A DNA stretch of 5,973 nt from a bacterium (lineage in GTDB: Bacteria > Patescibacteriota > Minisyncoccia > UBA6257 > GWB1-50-10), in the NCBI GenBank assembly GCA_027310975.1, contig DAICZV010000022.1:3205-9177 (forward strand). The letters run 5' to 3'. Position numbers and translations under genes: made by a program. Positions 1 through 5,862 of this stretch are shown in pieces (the stretch's first letter is position 1; the number at the start of each line of letters is the position of its first letter). The notes beneath the pieces were generated by a model. That model made no database searches, was not told the origin of the DNA, and was given only the letters and a program-made list of their open reading frames with translations.

Positions 1-1656
1 CCCTGGAGCGATTTTCTAATTTTGGATTTGAGCCTGCTCATCGCCGGCATTCCCGTGAGCTTGCCGACCGTGATGACGCTCATCATCAGCCTGGGCGTGC
101 TGGGGCTTGCGAAACGCAACGCCATTGTGCGCCGCCTTTCCGCCTTGGAGGACCTCGCGAACGTCAACCTTCTTCTCACGGACAAGACCGGCACTTTAAC
201 CTTGAACCAGATAAGCGTCGTGAAGATCGTGCCCCTTCCAGGATTTTCATCCGAGGATGTTGTTTTTTACGCCTCGCTCGCGGCGCCCCAGGACAGTAAA
301 AGCGCCATTGACCAGGCCGTGGCGAGAAAAGCGGCGACTATGGCGGCGGGGCGGCTTTTTGACATTAAAACCTACACGCCGGCCGATTCGGAACGCAAGC
401 GCTCTACGGTTCTCGCGACAACGGGCGGACGCGAAGTTTTGGTCTCGGTCGGCGCCACTCAGGTCATAGAAAACCTGACAAGCGCCTCCGCCGATGCCCG
501 CGCCTTTTATGAGTCGCACGTAAGCGACGCGGCGAACTCCGGCTATCGGACGCTTGGCGTCGCCGTGAAAGACGGGAGCGCCGTTGAAAGCGGCATGCGC
601 CTCGCGGGGCTCCTTCTTCTCGCCGACCCCCTGGACGCGGATGCCAAGCAAACCGTTGATTTCTTGGAAGCGAACGGCGTGGGCGTCAAAATGCTTACCG
701 GAGATAATCTCGCCATCGCCAAACGGTCCATGGACGAGCTCGGCCTTCAAGGCCGGACTCTGGCCCGCACCGGCGTTGATTGGAACGCCAAGGACCCGGC
801 ATATTTCAACGGCATCGGGGCCTTTGCCGAAATCCTGCCCGAAGATAAGTTCAACCTGGCCAAGCTGGCGGAGTCCCAGGGCTACATCGTCGCGATGACC
901 GGCGACGGCGTGAACGACCTGGGCGCCCTGAAGGCCGCGAACGTCGGTATCGCGGTCAAGAATGCCGTGGATGCGCTGAAGGGCGCCGCCGACATCGTGC
1001 TTATTTCCCAGGGCATTTCGGTCATCCGGGACGCGCTTATTGAGGCCAGAAAAATCTTCGCCCGCCTTTACAGCTACTCCCTTTACCGCCTGTCCGAAAG
1101 TTTCCGGCTCATTATCACCGTCGTCGTCCTTGGCTTCATCTCGCGCGCCTATCCCCTGACGCCGCTCCAGCTCATATTGATCGCCCTCTTGAACGACATC
1201 CCCACCGTCTCGCTGGCCTTTGACCGGGTGGAGCAGTTCTCCCGCCCGGCGAAGGTGAGACCCGCCGCCCGTTTCGCCTTGAGCAGTTTTTACGGCCTGG
1301 CGGGCATTGGGAACAGCCTCATCCTTTTCTTCCTCATGACCGGCGTCTTCCATTTGAGCTGGGGCGTCATCCAGACGATATTTTTTCTGAAGCTCACCGT
1401 CTCGGGCCAGATGCTTATCTACGTCGCCCACACCAAAGAACGCTGGTGGAAGTTCCTGCCTTCCCGGCAGGTCATCTTGGCAATCACCGCCGTCCAGCTC
1501 ATCGCCACCGTCTTCGCCCTCTTTGGCATATTGATGCCCGCCATCCCCGTCCTTTACATTGTCGCGGTCTGGGCGTGGTGCTTCCTCTGGCTCCAGGTGA
1601 CCGAGCTCACGAAGATCTTTGACCAAAAGTTCGTGGAACCCCGCCTCGCGAGGTAA
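1..1656 (+). CDS. P-III type (plasma-membrane H+-ATPase-like) cation pump, 5' partial
   Basis: This is the C-terminal 551 residues of a P-type ATPase; the frame is open to the window edge, so the actuator domain and M1-M3 lie outside. It would couple ATP hydrolysis to proton export across the inner membrane. Seen, in fragment numbering: the M4 motif PVSLPTV near 18-24; the phosphorylation motif DKTGTLT at 61-67 (acceptor Asp61); TGDN at 233-236; GDGVND at 301-306; then M5-M10. M5 keeps an Arg (369) and M6 an Asn-Asp pair (398-399) that align with Arg655 and the proton-acceptor Asp684 of plant AHA2, which is why I favour H+ over Ca2+ or Na+. There is no plant-type C-terminal autoinhibitory tail. 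Oddities: the nucleotide-domain KGAP motif reads VGAT (150-153), and the usual Ala-Pro after GDGVND is Leu-Gly. An internal TTG at 22 is not the start. The stop is 5 bases from the convergent glycosylase stop. Family is certain; the ion is inferred. Confidence 0.93.
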   Translation, partial: PWSDFLILDLSLLIAGIPVSLPTVMTLIISLGVLGLAKRNAIVRRLSALEDLANVNLLLTDKTGTLTLNQISVVKIVPLPGFSSEDVVFYASLAAPQDSKSAIDQAVARKAATMAAGRLFDIKTYTPADSERKRSTVLATTGGREVLVSVGATQVIENLTSASADARAFYESHVSDAANSGYRTLGVAVKDGSAVESGMRLAGLLLLADPLDADAKQTVDFLEANGVGVKMLTGDNLAIAKRSMDELGLQGRTLARTGVDWNAKDPAYFNGIGAFAEILPEDKFNLAKLAESQGYIVAMTGDGVNDLGALKAANVGIAVKNAVDALKGAADIVLISQGISVIRDALIEARKIFARLYSYSLYRLSESFRLIITVVVLGFISRAYPLTPLQLILIALLNDIPTVSLAFDRVEQFSRPAKVRPAARFALSSFYGLAGIGNSLILFFLMTGVFHLSWGVIQTIFFLKLTVSGQMLIYVAHTKERWWKFLPSRQVILAITAVQLIATVFALFGILMPAIPVLYIVAVWAWCFLWLQVTELTKIFDQKFVEPRLAR

Positions 1657-1661
1657 AAATA

Positions 1662-2306
1662 TTAGAAAAGCTTTTCCTGCTCCTTCTTTTCAAAATCGGC
1701 GGAAGGATTGGCCTTCTGCTTGGCCTGGCGGTCGGCGAGGAACCCCTCGTACTTGCCGGGCAGGAGCTTCAACTTTTTAAAGTCCTTCTCGAGCTCGTGC
1801 AGGACGTTCGTGGAACGGAGCGCGGCGGCGGGATGATACAGCGGGATGACGAGCCGGTCGCCCCACCAAAAAACCCGGCCGTGGTCATTGGATATCTTCG
1901 CAAGCGGCAATATATAGTTCATTGAATATCGGCCGAGGGGCGCGATGACCTTGGGGCTCAATATCTCTATCTCGCGCGTCAGATACGGCCGGTAGGCCTC
2001 CAGTTCCTCCGGTTCCGGGTCGCGATTCTCAGGCGGCCGGCGCTTCACGATGTTCGTGATGTAAACGTCACTCCTCTTCCAGCCATTATCCTCTATGAGC
2101 CGGTCTAAAAGCTTTCCGGCCCGGCCGACGAACGGCCTCTGGAGTTTGTCTTCATAAAATCCCGGCGCCTCGCCGATGAACATTACGTCCGTATCCGGGT
2201 CCCCTTCGCCGACAACGAGGTTCGCCTCGCGGAGCGGCAGGGACACGTTCTCGGCAAGCTCGCTTTTGAGCGCTTGAAGTGCGGCGGTTTTTTCTTCCCG
2301 GTTCAT
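1662..2306 (-). CDS. Family 4 (UDGa-like) uracil-DNA glycosylase lacking Fe-S cysteines
   Basis: This is a 214-residue base-excision-repair enzyme that would remove uracil from DNA in the cytoplasm. Seen: motif A GEAPG at 45-49; RPFVGRAG at 57-64; a KRRPPENRDP segment at 88-97; the catalytic-site motif HPAAAL at 158-163 (His158). In classical family 4 enzymes four cysteines hold a 4Fe-4S cluster: a CxxC-type pair near the N terminus, the Cys of KCRPP, and one in ACRPYL. Here those sites are non-cysteine (Arg89, Tyr105), and the protein has no cysteine anywhere, so no such cluster can form. From memory, similar cysteine-poor family members occur in CPR bacteria. The tail (about 190-214) is charged and ends QEKLF, which fits the bacterial sliding-clamp-binding pattern Q..LF. 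ATG at 2306 has no Shine-Dalgarno; an 8-base tandem repeat lies immediately upstream. The gene lies 75 bases downstream of hisS on the same strand and is possibly co-transcribed. Confidence 0.93.
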   Translation of the reverse strand: MNREEKTAALQALKSELAENVSLPLREANLVVGEGDPDTDVMFIGEAPGFYEDKLQRPFVGRAGKLLDRLIEDNGWKRSDVYITNIVKRRPPENRDPEPEELEAYRPYLTREIEILSPKVIAPLGRYSMNYILPLAKISNDHGRVFWWGDRLVIPLYHPAAALRSTNVLHELEKDFKKLKLLPGKYEGFLADRQAKQKANPSADFEKKEQEKLF

Positions 2307-2323
2307 TGAGATATTGAGATATT
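2306..2323. repeat. 8-base tandem repeat abutting the glycosylase start
   Basis: TTGAGATA occurs twice in tandem (2306-2313 and 2314-2321) followed by TT. On the minus strand this makes an A/T-rich leader directly in front of the ATG at 2306, in the place where a Shine-Dalgarno would normally sit. It could be a simple-sequence accident; a role in translation initiation is only a guess. Confidence 0.6.
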
Positions 2324-2347
2324 AACGCCGTTTTGATTTATCCCCAG

Positions 2348-2376
2348 AATGTAACGGAGCTCAGCTCCGTTACATT
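2348..2376. repeat. Near-perfect palindrome between hisS and the glycosylase gene
   Basis: Fourteen bases (AATGTAACGGAGCT, 2348-2361) are followed by one base and their exact reverse complement (2363-2376). In RNA either strand would fold into a stem of about 12 pairs with a small loop. It begins only 5 bases past the hisS stop codon. Read on the minus strand, the 3' arm runs into CTGGGG rather than a run of T, so it is not a standard rho-independent terminator. More likely it is a 3'-end stabilising or processing hairpin within a hisS-glycosylase transcript, a weak attenuator, or one copy of a dispersed palindromic repeat. Confidence 0.85.
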
Positions 2377-2381
2377 GTCTC

Positions 2382-3713
2382 CTATTGCTGGAGAAGGACT
2401 TGGATGTAGGCCGGCACTTCGGCGATGGGCACCGCCTTCTGGTCCCGCCGGCGCAAGTCCTTCACCTGAGCCATTTTCTTTTTCATCTCCTCTCCGCCTA
2501 TGATGACGGCAATGGGGCAATTCCGCTTCAATGCGTAAGCCAACTGGCCCTTAAGGGTCTTTTCCGCCCCGAGATATATCTCCGCCGGCACGCCGGTATC
2601 GCGAATGTCGGATAAAAGCGTAAGACAGGTCTCTGTGGCGGTCTCGTCAAAGTTCAGCACCATAACGCCGGCGCTCGCGCCGTCCCCCGCCATGTTGAGC
2701 GACTTCATCGCGGCAAAAAGCCGGTCCAAGCCGACCGATACCCCGGTCGCGGGGATGGAAACACTGCCAAAGCGGCCAATCAAGCCGTCATAGCGCCCGC
2801 CGGACATCACGCTGCCCAGGGAAAGCGCCTCCGGCAGAACGGTCTCAAAGACCGCGCCGGTGTAATAGTCCAAACCGCGGGCGACCGAAAGGTCCAGCGT
2901 CCAGAACTTGTCCGGCACGCCCAGGGCCTTCAGCGCCTTCATTATCTCCAAAAGCTCGTCCGCTCCTTTTTGGGCCTCGTCCGAACCGGCGAAGAGCTTT
3001 TTGAGCTCCGCGAGCGTCGCGGCCTTGTTGTCCTTTTCTATTTCCAAAAACCGCTTGATTGCCTCAAGGGAGGCCTGGCCGAGGGCCGCGCCGCTCTTGT
3101 CCGCCAGTTCCTTTTTAACCTCGCCCCAGCCGAGCTTGTCCAGCTTGTCTATCGCCCGCAAGACCTGGGGCATTTTTTTTACAGGGAAACCGGCGTAGAC
3201 CGCGAGCCCGTTCAAGAGCTTTCGGTCGTTCAGGCGGATCAAAAAGTTGCGGAAACCCAAGGCCTGCATCACTCGGTAGATGAGGTTGACGATCTCGGCA
3301 TCGGCCAAAACTCCCGGCGCGCCCACGATATCCGCGTCGCACTGCATGAACTCACGGAAGCGGCCGGCCTGGGGCCGTTCTCCCCGCCACACCTGGCCGA
3401 TTTGATAGCGCTTGAAGGGCTTTTGCATCTCGCTCGCGTAAGCGGCGACGACGCGCGCGAGAGGCACCGTGAGGTCAAACCGCAAGGCCAATTTTTCCGC
3501 CATCCCCGGCAGACCCGCCCGGAAGAGCTGTTTTTTAAAGTTGGGATCGCCGCCCGTGAGCACCTCTTCCTTTTCCAAGCCCGGGGTTTCAAGCGGCGCA
3601 AAACCGGCCAGTGCAAACTGTTCCTTTATCTTTCCGAGCATATTTTCCCGCGTCCGCGCTTCATCCGGCAGGTAATCCCGGAAACCGGTCGCGAGCTTAG
3701 GTTCTATTTTCAT
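2382..3713 (-). CDS. hisS: Histidyl-tRNA synthetase
   Basis: This class II aminoacyl-tRNA synthetase charges tRNA-His using ATP in the cytoplasm. With the ATG at 3713 it is 443 residues, slightly longer than typical bacterial HisRS. Seen: motif 2, from RYQIGQVWRGERPQ (102-115) to REFMQ (120-124); the histidine-binding signature RGLDYYTGAVFE (279-290), including the catalytic Arg279; GGRYDGL (305-311); motif 3 VSVGLDRL (325-332); a helical insertion domain at roughly 170-270; and the C-terminal anticodon-binding domain from about 349. The frame stays open upstream to 3875, but that extension is not HisRS-like. A good promoter (TTGTCC, 17 bases, TACAAT) would start transcription about 3 bases before the ATG, which excludes longer forms. 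There is no Shine-Dalgarno. The YYTG form of the signature and the REFMQCD segment look more like the archaeal/eukaryotic-like or deep-branching bacterial HisRS types than E. coli; that subtype call is tentative. Confidence 0.97.
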   Translation of the reverse strand: MKIEPKLATGFRDYLPDEARTRENMLGKIKEQFALAGFAPLETPGLEKEEVLTGGDPNFKKQLFRAGLPGMAEKLALRFDLTVPLARVVAAYASEMQKPFKRYQIGQVWRGERPQAGRFREFMQCDADIVGAPGVLADAEIVNLIYRVMQALGFRNFLIRLNDRKLLNGLAVYAGFPVKKMPQVLRAIDKLDKLGWGEVKKELADKSGAALGQASLEAIKRFLEIEKDNKAATLAELKKLFAGSDEAQKGADELLEIMKALKALGVPDKFWTLDLSVARGLDYYTGAVFETVLPEALSLGSVMSGGRYDGLIGRFGSVSIPATGVSVGLDRLFAAMKSLNMAGDGASAGVMVLNFDETATETCLTLLSDIRDTGVPAEIYLGAEKTLKGQLAYALKRNCPIAVIIGGEEMKKKMAQVKDLRRRDQKAVPIAEVPAYIQVLLQQ

Positions 3714-3715
3714 GA

Positions 3716-3751
3716 TGCTTAAATTGTAAGGCACCCTTCCCCGCCGGACAA
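3716..3751 (-). promoter_or_regulatory. hisS promoter predicting an almost leaderless mRNA
   Basis: On the minus strand a -35 box TTGTCC (3751-3746, 4 of 6 to consensus) and a -10 box TACAAT (3728-3723, 5 of 6) are separated by exactly 17 bases. Transcription would begin near 3716, leaving only about 3 bases before the hisS ATG at 3713. The placement explains the missing Shine-Dalgarno and fixes the start codon. The boxes and spacing are read directly; the transcription start is inferred. Confidence 0.68.
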
Positions 3752-3768
3752 GCGTATTGAAAGATAAG

Positions 3769-4158
3769 ATGACGCGCAAGATCAAAGGGCCATTAGTGAT
3801 TATTCTAGGAATATCCGCCACCGCCGGCGCTGCAGTCGCTTTTGCCAGCACCCCGCCTAGCGGGCGCAGCCCCATCGTTGCGGAGTCGCCGATGGAGCAG
3901 ACGCTGGACTACTCCGAAACCGTCCCCAATCTGGCCGCTTCCAAATTCATTATCGCGTCCGATAACGACCAGGCGCCTACGACCGCGGTCATCACGGTCC
4001 GGGCCATCCAAAATGGCGGTAGCGGCCGCACCGCTTTGGACCGCGGCAGCGCGGAGACGCAGCTGAACGATACGGAGAGCCGGAATGCCGTGGCGATGAT
4101 ATCCACGACCATCCGGATCAGGGCGCCCACAAACATGAACCCCGCTAAAACAGCATAA
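3769..4158 (+). CDS. Small putative secreted protein of unknown family
   Basis: I do not recognise this protein. From ATG 3769 it is 129 residues; an in-frame TTG at 3757 would add four. It starts with a convincing signal peptide: a basic n-region (MTRKIKG), a hydrophobic stretch to about residue 26, and an A-x-A cleavage-type site (AFA, then STPPSG). The mature part of about 100 residues is rich in Thr, Ser, Ala and Asn, has no cysteine, and has no second membrane segment. Third codon positions are GC-rich, and the other open frames across the region fall in the same phases as the out-of-frame shadows of the ATPase gene, which favours this frame over the overlapping minus-strand ones. Against it: no Shine-Dalgarno, no clear promoter of its own, and no homologue I can name. 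It is divergent from hisS, with its start only 55 bases from the hisS start, and converges on the transporter gene. Confidence 0.5.
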   Translation: MTRKIKGPLVIILGISATAGAAVAFASTPPSGRSPIVAESPMEQTLDYSETVPNLAASKFIIASDNDQAPTTAVITVRAIQNGGSGRTALDRGSAETQLNDTESRNAVAMISTTIRIRAPTNMNPAKTA

Positions 4159-4190
4159 AGCTAAGCTAAAGAGAGACAACCTCCCTTCCT

Positions 4191-4223
4191 AAAAAGACCC
4201 GCCCGATCAAACGGCGGGTCTTT
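4191..4223 (-). terminator. Hairpin terminator of the NRAMP-like gene
   Basis: An 11-base perfect stem (AAAGACCCGCC at 4193-4203 with its complement at 4213-4223) encloses a 9-base loop. Read on the minus strand, it begins 13 bases past the transporter stop and its 3' arm runs into TTTTT, as expected for rho-independent termination. On the + strand the stem is the same but the U-run is only three bases and is followed by CGCG. It may still serve weakly as a shared convergent terminator for the small frame ending at 4158. Confidence 0.8.
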
Positions 4224-4235
4224 CGCGCTCCGGCG

Positions 4236-5501
4236 TCACAAAAAAGTCACAATGAGATACGCGGCCGCGACGAAAACCGAGAAGAAAAGCGTGCAATAGG
4301 CCCAAAAATTGGCAAAGGGGGTGTTCCTTCGCTCTCCCAGAACCTCTTTTTTGTTCGCCAGCTTGATAATCAGCCAAACGATGGGCGGCGTGATGATGGT
4401 ATAGAGCACGGCGGTCACGATAAGAAGACGCACCGGATCAAACCCCAGCAGGTTCATGGCAAGGCCCACGGCGGTCGCGGCGATGATGACGAGGTAAAAA
4501 CTCTTTGCCTTGCGCCAGGTTTTGTTCATCCCTTCTTTGAAGTTGAATATCTCGGCCAAAATGTAGCCGATGCTCCCCGAAAGGACAGGGATGGCCAGAA
4601 GCCCCGTCCCGATAATGCCGAGGGCGAAGGCCAGAAAGGCATATGGCCCGAGGAGCGGCTTTAAGACCGCGGAGGCCTGCGAGAAGCCGGTGATAATTTG
4701 GGGACCGACCATAAAGAAAAGTCCGGCGGCCGCGACGACGATGAACCAGGTCGTCACTTCGGAAAAAAGCATGCCGATCACGGTATCGCGGCGTAAATGC
4801 TTCAGCTCGTTTTTGGTCACGAGGAAACGCTTGAGCTTTCTCTCCCGCGTCGTCTCGTCCCGGTCCTCCGTCTCCTCGCTCGCCTGCCAGAAGAAAAGGT
4901 AGGGCGAAACAGTCGTGCCGAAGAAGGCGGCGAAGAGCATGATGAAATCTTTGTTGAAAGAGATGGAAGGCAAGACCGTCGCTTTCAAGGCCGCGAGCCA
5001 GTCAATGTGGACGACGAAAACGACGGCAACGTAGAAGAAAAGGGAAAGCGAGAGCCACTTGAGGACGGCGGCGAACTTGGGATAGGAAAGGACGACGGTA
5101 AAAAACAGTATGAGAGCCGCGGTGATGGGAAGCCAAATGGCCGTCGCCAGGCCGGAAAGCTCCTGCAAAACCGTACCGACGGCGAGGAGGTCGGCGCCGA
5201 TATTCACCGTAATGACGATGACCGAGGCGGCGGCAATGGGGTAAAGCACCCAGGGCCGGAAGTTCTCTTTGATGAGGCGCGCCAAACCCTTATCAGTCGC
5301 GTAACCCAGGCGGGCCGACATTTCTTGAACGGAGATCATGAACGGCAAATTAATAAGCGCGAGCCAAAGCGTCTTAAAACCGAACAAAAACCCCGACTGG
5401 AGGTAAGTTAATATTCCGGACGGGTCGTCATCCGAAGCGCCGGTGATTATCCCCGGCCCAACCTTGCGGCCTATTTTTTTTAGGCCATTCCAAATGGACA
5501 T
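4236..5501 (-). CDS. NRAMP (SLC11)-family divalent cation transporter with variant metal site
   Basis: This is a polytopic inner-membrane carrier of 421 residues with about 11 hydrophobic helices, the usual NRAMP length. Helix 1 carries ASDDDPSGI (22-30), where classical Mn/Fe transporters have DPGN: the metal-binding Asp (26) is kept, the Asn is Gly29. Helix 6 reads GTTVSPY (195-201) where they have GATVMPH: the soft-metal ligand Met is Ser199 and the conserved His is Tyr201. A charged cytosolic segment follows (about 208-240, rich in Glu, Arg, Lys). This DPSG/SPY subgroup is widespread and usually annotated simply as a Nramp divalent metal transporter. The same ligand positions change in the described Mg2+-transporting NRAMP relatives (NRMT), so a harder cation such as Mg2+ or Mn2+ is plausible, but this is inference. 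The start ATG 5501 is chosen because upstream in-frame codons (5516, 5582) lie in or before the predicted promoter. The gene is divergent from the DUF378 gene. Confidence 0.93.
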   Translation of the reverse strand: MSIWNGLKKIGRKVGPGIITGASDDDPSGILTYLQSGFLFGFKTLWLALINLPFMISVQEMSARLGYATDKGLARLIKENFRPWVLYPIAAASVIVITVNIGADLLAVGTVLQELSGLATAIWLPITAALILFFTVVLSYPKFAAVLKWLSLSLFFYVAVVFVVHIDWLAALKATVLPSISFNKDFIMLFAAFFGTTVSPYLFFWQASEETEDRDETTRERKLKRFLVTKNELKHLRRDTVIGMLFSEVTTWFIVVAAAGLFFMVGPQIITGFSQASAVLKPLLGPYAFLAFALGIIGTGLLAIPVLSGSIGYILAEIFNFKEGMNKTWRKAKSFYLVIIAATAVGLAMNLLGFDPVRLLIVTAVLYTIITPPIVWLIIKLANKKEVLGERRNTPFANFWAYCTLFFSVFVAAAYLIVTFL

Positions 5502-5507
5502 GCGATT

Positions 5508-5523
5508 AATAACCATTATGCCA
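5508..5523 (-). promoter_or_regulatory. Extended -10 promoter of the NRAMP-like gene
   Basis: On the minus strand TGG directly precedes CATAAT (5520-5515), an extended -10 element matching TATAAT at 5 of 6 positions; no good -35 box is present. Transcription would begin near 5508, about 7 bases before the ATG at 5501, giving a near-leaderless mRNA. The element lies within the left arm of the inverted repeat at 5510-5554. Confidence 0.55.
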
Positions 5524-5554
5524 TAAAACAAGGCGGAATTTGGTATAATGGTTA
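5510..5554. promoter_or_regulatory. Imperfect inverted repeat spanning the divergent promoters
   Basis: TAACCATTATGCCA (5510-5523) and TGGTATAATGGTTA (5541-5554) are inverted copies matching at 13 of 14 positions, separated by 17 bases. Their centres are 31 bases apart, about three helical turns, so both halves face the same side of the DNA. Each arm contains the extended -10 box of the gene it points toward. This could be an operator for a regulator binding both sites, or simply symmetric promoter architecture. It resembles no operator I can name with confidence. Confidence 0.7.
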
Positions 5555-5556
5555 AA
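5541..5556 (+). promoter_or_regulatory. Extended -10 promoter of the DUF378 gene
   Basis: TGG followed by a consensus TATAAT (5544-5549) is a full extended -10 element. The -35 position (around 5521-5526) is poor, which is typical of extended -10 promoters. Transcription would begin near 5556, giving a leader of about 30 purine-rich bases before the ATG at 5587. The upstream in-frame ATG at 5548 overlaps the -10 box and is therefore not the start. Confidence 0.7.
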
Positions 5557-5586
5557 AGGCCGAAAGAAAAGAGAAAAACCAATCAA

Positions 5587-5802
5587 ATGCAATCGCTTAA
5601 ATGGGTCGCAACGCTTTTGATGGTTATCGGTTCCATAAACTGGGGTTTAGTGGGAGCCTTTAACTTCAATGTCGTGGACGCGATCTTCGGCGTGGGTTCG
5701 GTAATCTCGGCCATCATCTACATTTTGGTCGGCATTTCCGGCCTCTGGGGGATCACCTTCCTCTTCTCCGGCAAGAAGCCGGCCGCGATGCCGCAGGCCT
5801 AA
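5587..5802 (+). CDS. DUF378 family small membrane protein
   Basis: This is a 71-residue integral membrane protein of the DUF378 (YuzA-like) family, whose function is unknown. Seen: a first helix of about residues 5-23 containing the family signature GSINWGLVG (15-23), then FNFNVVDAIFG (25-35), and a second helix of about 39-60 containing IIYILVGISGLWG (43-55). A short Lys-Pro-Ala tail follows. The length is normal for the family. I chose ATG 5587 because the family begins at this point and because the alternative at 5548 overlaps the -10 box; the eleven or so extra basic residues that start would add are not family-like. No canonical Shine-Dalgarno is visible. The gene is a monocistron, with its own promoter and a strong terminator 14 bases past the stop. 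It shares a divergent promoter region with the NRAMP-like gene, which hints at co-regulation but proves no shared function. Confidence 0.9.
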   Translation: MQSLKWVATLLMVIGSINWGLVGAFNFNVVDAIFGVGSVISAIIYILVGISGLWGITFLFSGKKPAAMPQA

Positions 5803-5816
5803 AGATAAAAAGCAAG

Positions 5817-5862
5817 AAACCCGCCCACTTGATAATATCAGGGCGGGTTTTTTGTTTGTTTT
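5817..5862 (+). terminator. Rho-independent terminator of the DUF378 gene
   Basis: A perfect 10-base stem (AAACCCGCCC at 5817-5826 with GGGCGGGTTT at 5841-5850) has a 14-base loop that can pair further (TGATA with TATCA). It runs into six T, then G, TTT, G, TTTT. It begins 14 bases past the DUF378 stop. The A-rich stretch before the stem (5801-5816) could also let it work on the minus strand. Confidence 0.93.

Noticed and set aside
247..1626. 459-codon open frame on the minus strand
   Set aside because: It is antisense to the ATPase, whose motifs are unmistakable. The translation is Gly/Asp/Arg-rich with no family resemblance, the usual shadow of a GC-rich third position.
2307..2347. Separate promoter for the glycosylase gene
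   Set aside because: A/T-rich hexamers such as TAATAT exist, but no -35 box or TGn extension accompanies them; too weak to call.
2970..3722. 250-codon + strand frame
   Set aside because: It is antisense to hisS in the same codon phase relation as the ATPase shadow and has no recognisable domain.
3714..3875. 54-residue N-terminal extension of hisS
   Set aside because: The extension is not HisRS-like, the family begins at MKIEPK, and the predicted promoter lies inside the extension.
3805..4179. Minus-strand frames at 3909-4136 (75 codons, with a hydrophobic start) and 3805-4179 as the real gene of this gap
   Set aside because: Their phases match the typical shadows seen around the ATPase gene. 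The first has only a weak GGGG before its ATG, the second would start at a TTG touching GGGAGG with no spacing, and neither resembles a family. Not fully excluded for 3909-4136.
5502..5582. 27-residue N-terminal extension of the NRAMP-like protein (starts at 5516 or 5582)
   Set aside because: The family starts near MSIWNG; 5516 lies inside the -10 box and 5582 is upstream of it and overlaps the DUF378 leader.
5548..5586. Start of the DUF378 protein at ATG 5548
   Set aside because: The codon overlaps the TATAAT box, so it would not be in the mRNA; the added basic residues are absent from the family.
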